Below, one piece after another: positions 17,539 to 26,003 of a DNA stretch of 64,000 bases. Position 1 is the first letter of the stretch. Every line of letters begins with the position of its first letter. The position numbers were made by a program, and so were the translations under genes. The notes under the pieces are model-generated. The model ran no database searches and had not been told where the DNA came from. It worked only from the letters and a program-made list of their open reading frames with translations. The stretch lies in assembly GCF_900129235.1 (NCBI RefSeq), contig NZ_FQUV01000009.1, positions 56,961 to 120,960 of the forward strand, given 5' to 3'. The DNA comes from Litoreibacter ascidiaceicola. Lineage in GTDB: Bacteria > Pseudomonadota > Alphaproteobacteria > Rhodobacterales > Rhodobacteraceae.

Positions 17539-18066
17539 GTGAAACTACTCTTAGGGCTCGCTTTGGCGCTCGTAACTGCGACGGCCGCGATGGCGCAACA
17601 CGATCATTCCAGTGACGTGGGTCACACATCTTCCGGCGCGAAAGAATCCGGCCAGTCAGCGTTTGCTGCGATCGCCGAGATTGTGGGCATTTTGAAAGAC
17701 GATCCGACAACTGACTGGTCGCGGGTCGATATTGAGACACTGCGTCAGCATCTAATCGACATGGAACTCGTTACCATCGGCGCAGATGTATCGACCGAGC
17801 GAACGCCGCAAGGCGCCATTTTCTCAGTTACAGGAAACGAGCGCACCCTTCGGGGCATCATGGCAATGGTTCCTGCTCATGCACCATTTCTCGAAGGAGA
17901 AACCGGGTGGGACGTATTGGTCACCGAAGTCGAGGGCGGTGTGCTTATGCGAGTGGAAGGGAATCCAGCCCAGATTCAGGCCTTGGGCTTCATTGGCCTC
18001 ATGACCATTGGCGCCCATCACCAAGAACATCATTTGATGATGGCCAAAGGAAACGTGGTTCACTGA
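17539..18066 (+). CDS. Secreted His-rich protein of unknown function
   Basis: 175 residues from a GTG start preceded by GAAAGGAA. Signal peptide ends AMA-QHDH. The mature N terminus (QHDHSSDVGHTSS) and the C terminus (GAHHQEHHLMM) are rich in His, suggesting metal binding. The middle has no domain I recognise. Placement in the copper island and divergence from a Crp/Fnr-like regulator are the only functional hints. Confidence 0.65.
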   Translation: MKLLLGLALALVTATAAMAQHDHSSDVGHTSSGAKESGQSAFAAIAEIVGILKDDPTTDWSRVDIETLRQHLIDMELVTIGADVSTERTPQGAIFSVTGNERTLRGIMAMVPAHAPFLEGETGWDVLVTEVEGGVLMRVEGNPAQIQALGFIGLMTIGAHHQEHHLMMAKGNVVH

Positions 18067-18154
18067 TTTAACGTGCACAAAGTTGACGAGATAACTCATC
18101 GCTACGAAGACAATCGAACCATGCGCCTTCAGTGGCTTGCCTAAGAGTGCGCGC

Positions 18155-18173
18155 GGAAAGGTCTAGCCTTTCC
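18155..18173 (+). terminator. Hairpin after the His-rich protein gene
   Basis: GGAAAGG and CCTTTCC (18155-18161 and 18167-18173) pair around a 5-base loop about 90 bases after the stop at 18066. No T run follows. Likely transcript end or processing hairpin. Confidence 0.35.
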
Positions 18174-18217
18174 AACAAAAGTCGATCAAGTTCAGGAGAT
18201 TGTGGGAGACGCTTACT

Positions 18218-18508
18218 ATGAAAATCTCAGTCTGGCTTATTGGGTGTGCAACGCTAACACTCGCGTCATGCGGTAACATTCAAAACGGTGGTGGAAATCC
18301 ATCCGATCAGTTCATTACTGAATTGCCAGAAGGTGTGCTCGCGATCGCCGCTCCATTTCAGGACCTGAGAGCCGTCCGAATTGATCCATTGGACGGATGC
18401 TACGTATATCGTCACATTGGAAAAGTAGAGACTACGTTCCTGCCGCTACGGGCGCGGAATGGACGGCCAATTTGCACCCGCCTACCTGACGAAGCTCAGC
18501 TAGGCTAA
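18218..18508 (+). CDS. Small putative lipoprotein
   Basis: 96 residues from the ATG at 18218. The signal ends in LASC-G, a lipobox, so Cys near residue 17 would carry the lipid anchor. The mature part contains a second Cys pair further on and no recognised domain. It ends 44 bases before the convergent L,D-transpeptidase gene. Confidence 0.6.
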   Translation: MKISVWLIGCATLTLASCGNIQNGGGNPSDQFITELPEGVLAIAAPFQDLRAVRIDPLDGCYVYRHIGKVETTFLPLRARNGRPICTRLPDEAQLG

Positions 18509-18551
18509 TCAAGTATCGACGCAAGCAGCTGCGTGTTAGATGCGCGGATGG

Positions 18552-19217
18552 TCAGCTTTGGGCTGATATTCGATCTTCGGGCGGATACAGATAAGCTGTC
18601 GATCCGGTGGAAACTTGCCCGTAAAGACCGTTGATATGGGCCATTACCATACGAACGCATCCCGAGCTGGCACGGCCACCGATGGACTTTGGGCTCGGAG
18701 TGCCGTGGATACGCAAATAGGTGTCTCTATTTCCAACATACAAATATAAAGCGCGCGATCCGAGTGGGTTTTTTGGCCCAGCATCCATTCCCTCGGCGTG
18801 TTGTTGATAGAGGTCCGGGTCACGCTTGATCATAGCCGCAGTCGGAGTCCAGATCGGCCACTTGGCCTTGCGCCTAATTGTATAGATCCCCGGTTCGTAG
18901 AGGTTTCCCCGTGCAATTGCGACGCCATAGCGCATCGCCGTGCCATCATCACCAATATGATAGAGGTACCTTGCGACTGCATCGACATGAATATCACCGG
19001 GTGTCAGACCTGCATTCGCCTCCACACGTTGAGGCAGGAACCGCCGGTGAAAACCCCATGGATTTGATGTTGCAGGATCATAGTCGGCGGGTGTCACCTG
19101 CGCATCCCATGCCGACCATTTCGATCTGTTTGATGTCGGAGCTGCCCACGCCGTGCTCAGAATAGGGGGCGAAAACAAAGCTGCGGCCGAAACTACAAAA
19201 TGGCGTCTGTTCAACAT
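18552..19217 (-). CDS. L,D-transpeptidase (YkuD domain), second copy
   Basis: 221 residues with a signal peptide ending STAWA. The catalytic segment is IHGTPSPKSIGGRASSGCVRM near residue 185, with the nucleophilic Cys and the usual Arg after it. It is a different lineage from the copy at 12736, sharing only the core motif. It is expressed away from the DUF2933 gene; the gap holds a CueR-type promoter reading the other way. Confidence 0.85.
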   Translation of the reverse strand: MLNRRHFVVSAAALFSPPILSTAWAAPTSNRSKWSAWDAQVTPADYDPATSNPWGFHRRFLPQRVEANAGLTPGDIHVDAVARYLYHIGDDGTAMRYGVAIARGNLYEPGIYTIRRKAKWPIWTPTAAMIKRDPDLYQQHAEGMDAGPKNPLGSRALYLYVGNRDTYLRIHGTPSPKSIGGRASSGCVRMVMAHINGLYGQVSTGSTAYLYPPEDRISAQS

Positions 19218-19398
19218 GGGTCCAAATTCCTCAACTACGTCTCATTAAGCGATCAAGCTTTCGAGTTAAACATTACACCACGGTGCAAAGCCACTCACAT
19301 GCCCGTGTGCCGTCCGCAAGTGCACTGATGCACGTTCAGAATGTATAATGTCCGAAGGCTGAAAGAACGCCAGAAGCAATATTTACCCGAATGTATCC

Positions 19399-19429
19399 TT
19401 GACCTTCCCTTACTGGAAGCTTCGACAGT
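19399..19429 (+). promoter_or_regulatory. CueR-type promoter for the DUF2933 gene
   Basis: TTGACC (19399-19404), a 19-base spacer with CTTCC-N6-GGAAG, then GACAGT (19424-19429) as a weak -10. It lies 30 bases ahead of the ATG at 19459. Shares the CCTTGACCTTCC core with the sites at 22233 and 23588. Confidence 0.8.
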
Positions 19430-19458
19430 GCTAGCAAAATAACAGTTACGAGGTATCC

Positions 19459-19764
19459 ATGTCCAATATCGACGCTGAAAAGACAGACGCTCCGTCCAAG
19501 TTTATGCACTACGGGATGATGGCCTGCTGCGCAGTCATGTTGTTGCCAGTTGCAGCATTTTTTCTTGCCGGTGGCAGCATTGCCCAGCTTTGGACTAATT
19601 TGGGTATCTTTGCACCCATAGCGCTTTGCATCGGGGTCCACTTGCTCATGTTTAAGATGATGGGAAAGTCTTGCCATGGCACGAAAAGCGAAACCGACAG
19701 AGAAGCCAAAACCGAAATAGAATTGAGCAGGATACCGGCTATCACGCGGGACCATAGCACATGA
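19459..19764 (+). CDS. DUF2933-like small membrane protein
   Basis: 101 residues with two hydrophobic helices (near 15-38 and 45-68) and a cytoplasmic charged tail. MHYGMMACCAVML near residue 16 matches the His/Met/Cys-rich start typical of DUF2933 proteins, which recur in copper-resistance loci. Directly under a CueR-type promoter, so probably copper-induced. Confidence 0.75.
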   Translation: MSNIDAEKTDAPSKFMHYGMMACCAVMLLPVAAFFLAGGSIAQLWTNLGIFAPIALCIGVHLLMFKMMGKSCHGTKSETDREAKTEIELSRIPAITRDHST

Positions 19765-20080
19765 TCAACGCTCTCCGCAGATCAGGCACGGCACATCATC
19801 CGACGTCGGTTACCGCTGACGTCTTCATTCGATTGGATCAGCCAGTACTTTATCTAGGCATTCCGTCTTTTGTCTCCTTCAGCCGCATCTAGTAGAAGCG
19901 CATTGAGCGCTTGAGCTTCACTGGATTTACCTACTCTGGGTGAAGACAGCTGAGGATCGCGTCGTCTCAAATCATATCGAAGCGCTGTGACATTTCATTA
20001 CAAATTACTGCCCTCCAAAACCTTTACCAGTTCGTCACGGCTCCCAATATCTGGAAAGACTTCAAAAAAGGAGAAGAAGG
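19765..20080. other. Gene-free gap of about 316 bases
   Basis: No convincing gene. It contains a hairpin (AAGCGC 19896-19901 with GCGCTT 19907-19912), the putative response-regulator site at 19990-20004, and a strong AGGAGAAGAAGG ribosome-binding site just before the ATG at 20081. Confidence 0.5.
19990..20004 (+). promoter_or_regulatory. Putative response-regulator site before the Met-rich EF-hand gene
   Basis: ACATTTCATTACAAA, differing at one central base from the site before the L,D-transpeptidase operon. It is 77 bases ahead of the ATG at 20081. See the finding on this shared motif. Confidence 0.5.
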
Positions 20081-20641
20081 ATGACAAATAAGAAAGCGCT
20101 TGCACTCGGGTTGTTGATTTCGGTTGGGCTGGCAAGCGCCACACTGGCCGACAGCGGCCACGGACATGACAAAAAGGTAGAAGCGACGCCGTCGGTGCCT
20201 GGGATGAAGATGCAGGGCGGTGACCCGCAGATGGGCATGATGGGTGGCGACCATCAGGCAATTATGCGCTCGATGATGCAGATGCATATGGCGGGAATGA
20301 CGGGCAAAGGTATGGAGCAAACCAGAATGGGCATGATGGATCGTGATATGATGACCATGATGATGCCCGGTGACGGGGGCCAGAGCATGGGTGACGCGAT
20401 GCGCACCAAAATCGACGAATTCGACGCTGACAATGACGGCGCATTGACGCTAGCGGAGTTTGAAAACCTGCACATGGCCGCGCTGCGCGAACGCATGGTT
20501 GACCGTTTTCAACACCTCGATTCTGATGGTGACGGACAGATCACGCAGGGCGAAATCGAGGCGGCTGGCACAAGAATGGGCGCGATGAAGGGTAATGCTA
20601 ATGCCACGGGAATGGGCGGGCAACGCAACGGGGACAACTAG
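20081..20641 (+). CDS. Met-rich periplasmic protein with an EF-hand pair
   Basis: 186 residues. Signal peptide (ends TLA), then a region of about 90 residues packed with methionine and some His (for example MGMMGGDHQAIMRSMMQMHM), then two EF-hand loops: DADNDGALTLAE near residue 112 and DSDGDGQITQGE near 146. Met-rich stretches bind Cu(I) in periplasmic proteins and EF-hands bind calcium. The joining of both is notable. An oxidase gene follows 136 bases later on the same strand. Confidence 0.8.
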   Translation: MTNKKALALGLLISVGLASATLADSGHGHDKKVEATPSVPGMKMQGGDPQMGMMGGDHQAIMRSMMQMHMAGMTGKGMEQTRMGMMDRDMMTMMMPGDGGQSMGDAMRTKIDEFDADNDGALTLAEFENLHMAALRERMVDRFQHLDSDGDGQITQGEIEAAGTRMGAMKGNANATGMGGQRNGDN

Positions 20642-20777
20642 TGGTCCCCGTCGACTTTGCTCTATCAGAGCGAAGATCGTCGATGATAATACTGTTGAAT
20701 CGCTGCCGGACTGTCGCCTGTGAGTATAGAAAATGCGATCTCGGCTTTGCCGATATCATTAGTCTGAGGAGTTACTC

Positions 20778-22220
20778 GTGAATCGCCGTCAAATGATGCA
20801 AGCCGGAGCTGGTCTAGGATTGGGCGTTGTGCTGCCCAACGGTCTTTTCGCACAATCCATCAAGAAGCTCGAATTTCCTCCGCTTCTCGATGCGACCAGC
20901 TCGCAGAAATTTCACTTGCGTGCGCAGGCGGGTGAAACTCAATTTGCCGAGCGTGCGGGCACCGATACGCTTGGCTTTAATCAAGCCTATCTTGGCCCCA
21001 CCCTGCGGCTTCGCACCGGTTTCACAACACAAGCGGAAGTCGAGAACACTCTGGACGAACCCATGTCTGCGCATTGGCACGGGTTAATGGTACCGGGCGA
21101 GTCTGACGGTGGACCACATCAACCCATCTTGCCCGGGCAAACGTGGCGTCCCCTTCTGCCGCTTGATCAGCCTCCAGCGACAGCGTGGTATCACAGCCAC
21201 GTACATGGCGCGACGGCGCGGCAGGTTATGTATGGTCTGGCGGGTGTGCTGCAGGTCACAGATGGGCGGGATGATGAGCGCGGACTTCCTTCAAACTACG
21301 GGGTCGACGATCTCACACTTGTCCTTCAGGATAGGCAGTTCGACTGGCGCGGTCGAATTAAATACACCCCTGGAATGCACGAGACAATGAATGGGTTTCT
21401 GGGCGACACCATTCTGGTCAATGGGCAAATTGATACTGCGGCAGAGGTCCCTCGTGGTTTGGTCCGGTGCCGTTTGGTAAACGGCTCAAATTCACGTATC
21501 TACAATCTCTGGTTGTCAGATGGTCGCCCAATGCACGTGGTTGCAACGGACGGCGGGTTTATCGATCAGCCTCTACCACTCACAAAATTAACGCTCGCAC
21601 CCGGTGAAAGATACGAAGCTCTCATCGACTTCACAAACGGGAACGACACTGTTTTGATGTCCGACAATGTCAATAACTCTCCCATGGGGGGAATGATGGG
21701 CGGATCTGACGGCGGTGCTGGCTTTGCGGTGTTACCTTTCAGAATTAACGCGTCCCTGCCCGTCCGAATTACAAAGATGCCTCTGCACTTGAACAGCGAT
21801 ATACCGGACTTGATCGGAGCAGACGCGACTGTCAGACGCATATCACTCGATATGTCGATGGGAATGGGCATGATGATGTCGCGCTCGGGTCAGCAATTCT
21901 CGATCAACGGCGAGACCTTCGATCAAAACAGCTTAAACTTTACGGTCGCGCAAAACAGTGTCGAGCGTTGGGTTGTTAGCGCCGATATGATGATGCACCC
22001 CTTCCACATCCACGGGGTGCGGTTTCAGGTCGTTTCGGAGAATGGCCAAACACCGCGCGCACAAAACGACGGGTGGAAAGACACAGTGTTGATTGATGGG
22101 ACTGCGGAATTGTTGATGCAATTCGAAAAACCGGCCTCCGCAACGGCTCCTTTCATGTACCACTGTCATATTCTGGAACATGAGGACGGAGGCATGATGG
22201 GACAATTTAGTGTTGCGTGA
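20778..22220 (+). CDS. Multicopper oxidase, CueO-like, Tat-exported
   Basis: 480 residues from a GTG start at 20778 (GAGGAG upstream). Tat signal NRRQMMQAGAGLGLG. Copper ligands: HWHG near residue 98, WYHSHVHG near 138, MHPFHIHG near 405 and YHCHILEHEDGGMM near 463. A short Met-rich loop (MGGMMGGSDGG near 302) and MSMGMGMMMS near 360 resemble the Cu(I) sites of CueO. Likely a periplasmic cuprous oxidase. Probably transcribed with the Met-rich EF-hand gene. Confidence 0.92.
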   Translation: MNRRQMMQAGAGLGLGVVLPNGLFAQSIKKLEFPPLLDATSSQKFHLRAQAGETQFAERAGTDTLGFNQAYLGPTLRLRTGFTTQAEVENTLDEPMSAHWHGLMVPGESDGGPHQPILPGQTWRPLLPLDQPPATAWYHSHVHGATARQVMYGLAGVLQVTDGRDDERGLPSNYGVDDLTLVLQDRQFDWRGRIKYTPGMHETMNGFLGDTILVNGQIDTAAEVPRGLVRCRLVNGSNSRIYNLWLSDGRPMHVVATDGGFIDQPLPLTKLTLAPGERYEALIDFTNGNDTVLMSDNVNNSPMGGMMGGSDGGAGFAVLPFRINASLPVRITKMPLHLNSDIPDLIGADATVRRISLDMSMGMGMMMSRSGQQFSINGETFDQNSLNFTVAQNSVERWVVSADMMMHPFHIHGVRFQVVSENGQTPRAQNDGWKDTVLIDGTAELLMQFEKPASATAPFMYHCHILEHEDGGMMGQFSVA

Positions 22221-22232
22221 TGCCAATAAGCC

Positions 22233-22263
22233 TTGACCTTCCCCCAACTGGAGCCTGCTAAGT
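22233..22263 (+). promoter_or_regulatory. CueR-type promoter for the 134-residue membrane protein
   Basis: TTGACC (22233-22238), 19-base spacer with CTTCC-N7-GGAGC, then CTAAGT (22258-22263). It is 32 bases ahead of the ATG at 22295 and just behind the oxidase stop at 22220. Confidence 0.8.
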
Positions 22264-22294
22264 TCGCCTTCCATAACATGCCTGGAGCTCGTCA

Positions 22295-22699
22295 ATGACA
22301 ACGGAGTTAGATTTACGGAATCCAGCCCTAATCGGTGGCCTTCTCTTCTTGGCAACTGTACCGGTTCATCTTCTTGTGCCGCAAGATGTGTCCATAGCTC
22401 TAGCAGCAGTCAGTCTCAGTCTGATCGGCGGTGCATATATCGGGTTTGGCGCGCGGTCAGATAGCTTTCCCGCATTTGCGATGGAACTTGTGGTCGCCAG
22501 CATGTTTGGCATGGCCGCCCTCACCGGTCTTTTCTTGCATTGGAGCGCGATTCCCATTGGATTAACCCTTCACGCCGTGTGGGATCTGCTGCACCACAAC
22601 CCCAGATTTGGCGCCACCGTTCCGCGTTGGTATATCCCGCTTTGCATCGTCTTTGATCTGGCAGCAGCGCTGTTTTTCATCATTTTGTATGCGGTCTAA
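22295..22699 (+). CDS. Small integral membrane protein (possibly DUF6010 family)
   Basis: 134 residues with four hydrophobic helices. HAVWDLLHH near residue 94 is the most conserved-looking stretch and carries three His. I think it belongs to DUF6010 but am not certain. The copper-responsive promoter in front and the TVP38-like gene 4 bases behind suggest a copper-linked membrane function. Confidence 0.65.
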   Translation: MTTELDLRNPALIGGLLFLATVPVHLLVPQDVSIALAAVSLSLIGGAYIGFGARSDSFPAFAMELVVASMFGMAALTGLFLHWSAIPIGLTLHAVWDLLHHNPRFGATVPRWYIPLCIVFDLAAALFFIILYAV

Positions 22700-22703
22700 C
22701 AAT

Positions 22704-23360
22704 ATGCGTTTCCGAAACCTTGGTATCTGGACAGTTGCAGTACTTGCGATAGCGCTCACTGCCGCATGGGCAACGGGGCGACTGCCGCAGGTTGATAGAG
22801 AGATGGTTGCCGCACTCGTGGAAGAAGCAGGGCCTTGGGGTCCAATCTTGATCATCGCATTCATGCTTGCTTCCATCGTTGCCAGCCCAATTCCAAGTGC
22901 TCCCGTTGCTTTGGTAAGCGGAGCTGCATACGGGCACCTCTACGGCACCATTTATGTCGCGATCGGGTCTGTGCTGGGGGCCGTTACAGCCTTCACTATC
23001 GCACGACACATGGGGCGTGGCTATGTGGAGCGTTGGCTGGGCGACAAGACCAATTACGGCCTCCTGGGTTCACAGAACTTGCTCATGTTGACCGTTTTCG
23101 GATCGCGTCTTCTGCCATTCATCTCCTTTGATGCAATGAGTTATGCTGCTGGATTGAGCCGACTGCATCTTTGGCGGTTTCTCGTTGCAACTTTGGCGGG
23201 GATTTTGCCCGCCAGCTTTGTGCTTGCACATTTTGGTGCTGAAGCGATGACCGGCGATTTCGGAAAAGCCGAATGGATTGTCTTAGGCCTCGGATTAATG
23301 ACGGCTATTCCGCTAATTTTGGCAGCGATTTGGCGGGGATCAGAAACGGCGAAGTCTTAG
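22704..23360 (+). CDS. TVP38/TMEM64-family (DedA-like) membrane protein
   Basis: About 218 residues with five or six helices. The region SPIPSAPVALVSGAAYGHLYG near residue 60 and the GAVTAFTIARHMGR stretch after it are the VTT (SNARE-associated) domain signature. Family members act in membrane lipid or ion homeostasis, and a mercury-transport role is known for some. The ATG at 22704 follows the previous stop by 4 bases, so both share the CueR-type promoter at 22233. Confidence 0.85.
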   Translation: MRFRNLGIWTVAVLAIALTAAWATGRLPQVDREMVAALVEEAGPWGPILIIAFMLASIVASPIPSAPVALVSGAAYGHLYGTIYVAIGSVLGAVTAFTIARHMGRGYVERWLGDKTNYGLLGSQNLLMLTVFGSRLLPFISFDAMSYAAGLSRLHLWRFLVATLAGILPASFVLAHFGAEAMTGDFGKAEWIVLGLGLMTAIPLILAAIWRGSETAKS

Positions 23361-23413
23361 GTTTGCAGCCATATATGTGCCAGCGCTCTTCATAGATGAA
23401 ATTTCACTATCCC

Positions 23414-23444
23414 TTGACCTTCCTGGACGGAAAGCCTGTTTCCT
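23414..23444 (+). promoter_or_regulatory. Divergent CueR-type site upstream of the second ATPase
   Basis: TTGACC (23414-23419) and a dyad CTTCC-N5-GGAAA. The half-site spacing is 5, not 6-7, and the expected -10 (TTTCCT, 23439-23444) is poor. It lies 174 bases ahead of the well-formed site at 23588 and 235 bases ahead of the ATPase start. No gene begins directly after it, so it may be a decayed or secondary site. Confidence 0.5.
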
Positions 23445-23587
23445 TAAGTTATGAGCTTCCGATGACATGGGTCTTACGCAGTGGAAAACCACGATATAGT
23501 GATCACCACTAAGGGATTGTTATAATGAGAGATTTTGCAATTTTCTGCGAAAATGCCCCTAATCTCTGAAAAAACCTTCAATATCCT

Positions 23588-23618
23588 TTGACCTTCCATC
23601 TACTGGAAGGACTAGGTT
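23588..23618 (+). promoter_or_regulatory. CueR-type promoter for the second copper ATPase
   Basis: TTGACC (23588-23593), a 19-base spacer with CTTCC-N7-GGAAG, then TAGGTT (23613-23618). It is 31 bases ahead of the ATG at 23649. The dyad is as good as that before copZ. Confidence 0.85.
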
Positions 23619-23648
23619 CTGGGTAGCACCCGCTTAAAGGAATAATCC

Positions 23649-25988
23649 ATGGCTCAGCATATCCATTCAAACGCAGATACATCACTTTATGTTTGCCCCA
23701 TGCACCCCGAGGTGCAGCAAGACGGACCCGGAAATTGCCCGAAGTGCGGGATGCATTTGGTGACAAAGACGCAAGCAGATAAAACCGCCCATGCAGACCA
23801 TGGGCACCACGGCCATCATTCGCCCGAGAAAGCGCCGGATGGTGACTTGGATATCGTCCCCGCCGGATTTTCCGGGCCAGTTTATACCTGCCCGATGCAT
23901 CCAGAAGTGCGCCAGCCTCATGCCGGGTCTTGTCCAATTTGCGGTATGGGGCTTGAGCTGGAGTCGGCTTCAATGGATGCTGGCCCAAACCCAGAATTGA
24001 ATGATTTTACCCGCCGGTTCTGGTTCGGGACTATCCTCACAATTCCGTTGTTGATCCTGACAATGGGCCCATATCTGGGGTTGCCGGTTCGTGAGATATT
24101 CGGTGAGCGCGCCACGCTGTGGATTGAATTGATCCTTGGAACGCCCGTCGTCCTTTATAGTGGCTGGCCCTTCTTGGTGCGCGGATGGAATTCATTCCGA
24201 ACGTTGAATCTGAATATGTTTTCTCTGATCGCGATGGGGGTCATGGCAGCTTGGATATTCAGTATTGTCGCTGTCCTTATTCCATCCGTTTTCCCGAGCG
24301 GTTTTAGGGATGCGGAGGGCAACGTAGGCGTTTACTTTGAGGCCGCTGCGGTTATTGTTACCTTGGTCTTGTTAGGCCAGCTGATGGAATTGCGCGCACG
24401 TGAAGGCACCGGCAAAGCCATCCGTGCGCTCCTCGACATGGCGGCCAAGACGGCACGCGTGATCCGGGGTGACGACACCGAAGAAGAAATTCCGCTGGAG
24501 GATGTCCAAGTCGGTGACCGGCTGCGCGTCCGTCCGGGTGACAAGGTGCCGGTGGATGGCATCGTTACCGACGGGCGGTCGTCGATCGACGAAAGCATGA
24601 TTACAGGCGAGCCGGTGCCCGTCGAAAAAGTGTCCGGCGACGCCGTAACAGGCGCAACCATCAACGGCACAGGTAGTCTCGTTATCGCCGCCACGCGCGT
24701 AGGCTCCGATACGATGCTGTCCCAAATTGTCGAGATGGTATCGAGCGCGCAACGCAGTCGCGCGCCTATCCAAAAATATGCAGACCAAGTCGCTGGGTTC
24801 TTTGTCCCAATCGTGATCTTGATCGCCATTCTTGCCTTCGGGGCATGGGCGCTGTGGGGTCCGGCCCCCGCGTTGTCCTATGCGCTTATTTCAGCGGTCG
24901 CGGTCTTGATTATTGCATGTCCTTGCGCGTTGGGTCTAGCGACGCCGATGTCGATCATGACCGCTACTGGGCGTGGCGCGCAAGCTGGCGTCTTGATCAA
25001 AAACGCCGAAGCCCTGGAGCGGTTCGAAAAGGTCGACACATTGATCGTCGACAAGACCGGTACCTTAACCGAAGGCAAGCCAGTATTGGTCGCGGTCATG
25101 CCGGAAACAGGCCACGATGAGGCCGAAGTGCTGCGTCTGGCAGCCTCGCTCGAGCGCGGGTCTGAGCATCCTTTGGCAGAAGCGATTGTACGCGGCGCGG
25201 AAGATCGTGGCGTGGACATGGTCACCGCAACGGACTTCGAGGCGATAACTGGCAAAGGCGTCAAAGGTGTTGTTGATGGTAAAAATGTAGCCCTTGGTAA
25301 TCGCGCGTTGATCACGGACATGAGCCTTGAGGGTGGCAACTTGGTCGGCAAGGCAAACTTGCGCCGTGACGAAGGTGAAACGGTAATGTTTGTCGTGCTT
25401 GACGGAGCGATTGCGGGCCTAGTCAGTGTTGCGGATCCGGTCAAGGAAACGACCCCGGCAGCCCTTAAAGCACTCCATGAACTAGGGTTTCGGATCATCA
25501 TGGCCACAGGTGACAATGAACGCACCGCCAAAGCGATTGGAGCCCGTCTGGGGATCGACGAAATTCGCGCCGACGTTCTGCCCGAAGACAAGGCCCGTAT
25601 CGTGCGTGAATTGCAGGAAGCTGGCGCAAAGGTTGCTATGGCCGGTGACGGCGTGAACGACGCACCTGCATTGGCGCAAGCCGACGTCGGTATTGCGATG
25701 GGGACGGGGGCAGATGTCGCGATTGAAAGCGCAGGGATCACCCTTTTGAAGGGGAACCTTGACGGGATCGTGCGCGCGCGCCGCTTGGCAAGTGCGACGA
25801 TGCGCAACATCCGCCAAAACCTGTTCTTTGCGCTGATCTACAACACGGCAGGTGTTCCGGTTGCTGCGGGCATTTTGTTCCCCTTCTTCGGGATATTGAT
25901 CAGCCCCATGTTCGCCGCATTCGCCATGAGCGCGTCTTCGATTTCCGTTGTGCTGAACGCACTGCGGTTGCGCAGTGCAAAAATCTAA
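23649..25988 (+). CDS. Heavy-metal P1B-type ATPase with two heavy-metal-binding domains
   Basis: 779 residues. Instead of HMA domains it has two YHS-like heavy-metal-binding domains: CPMHPEVQQ with CPKCGM near residues 16-37, and CPMHPEVRQ with CPICGM near 80-102, separated by a His-rich linker ([13 protein letters not shown]). Core: CPC near residue 423, DKTGT near 467, SEHP near 510, GDGVNDAPA near 665. This is the layout of SilP/CopF-like Cu or Ag exporters, distinct from the copA gene at 5311. Copper is favoured by the CueR-type promoter. Confidence 0.92.
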   Translation: MAQHIHSNADTSLYVCPMHPEVQQDGPGNCPKCGMHLVTKTQADKTAHADHGHHGHHSPEKAPDGDLDIVPAGFSGPVYTCPMHPEVRQPHAGSCPICGMGLELESASMDAGPNPELNDFTRRFWFGTILTIPLLILTMGPYLGLPVREIFGERATLWIELILGTPVVLYSGWPFLVRGWNSFRTLNLNMFSLIAMGVMAAWIFSIVAVLIPSVFPSGFRDAEGNVGVYFEAAAVIVTLVLLGQLMELRAREGTGKAIRALLDMAAKTARVIRGDDTEEEIPLEDVQVGDRLRVRPGDKVPVDGIVTDGRSSIDESMITGEPVPVEKVSGDAVTGATINGTGSLVIAATRVGSDTMLSQIVEMVSSAQRSRAPIQKYADQVAGFFVPIVILIAILAFGAWALWGPAPALSYALISAVAVLIIACPCALGLATPMSIMTATGRGAQAGVLIKNAEALERFEKVDTLIVDKTGTLTEGKPVLVAVMPETGHDEAEVLRLAASLERGSEHPLAEAIVRGAEDRGVDMVTATDFEAITGKGVKGVVDGKNVALGNRALITDMSLEGGNLVGKANLRRDEGETVMFVVLDGAIAGLVSVADPVKETTPAALKALHELGFRIIMATGDNERTAKAIGARLGIDEIRADVLPEDKARIVRELQEAGAKVAMAGDGVNDAPALAQADVGIAMGTGADVAIESAGITLLKGNLDGIVRARRLASATMRNIRQNLFFALIYNTAGVPVAAGILFPFFGILISPMFAAFAMSASSISVVLNALRLRSAKI

Positions 25989-26003
25989 GGCGAAGGGTAT
26001 CCA

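Noticed and set aside
24878..25810. A 310-codon frame antisense to the second ATPase
   Set aside because: The sense strand has every P-type ATPase motif; the antisense product is Ser/Arg/Pro-rich low-complexity.
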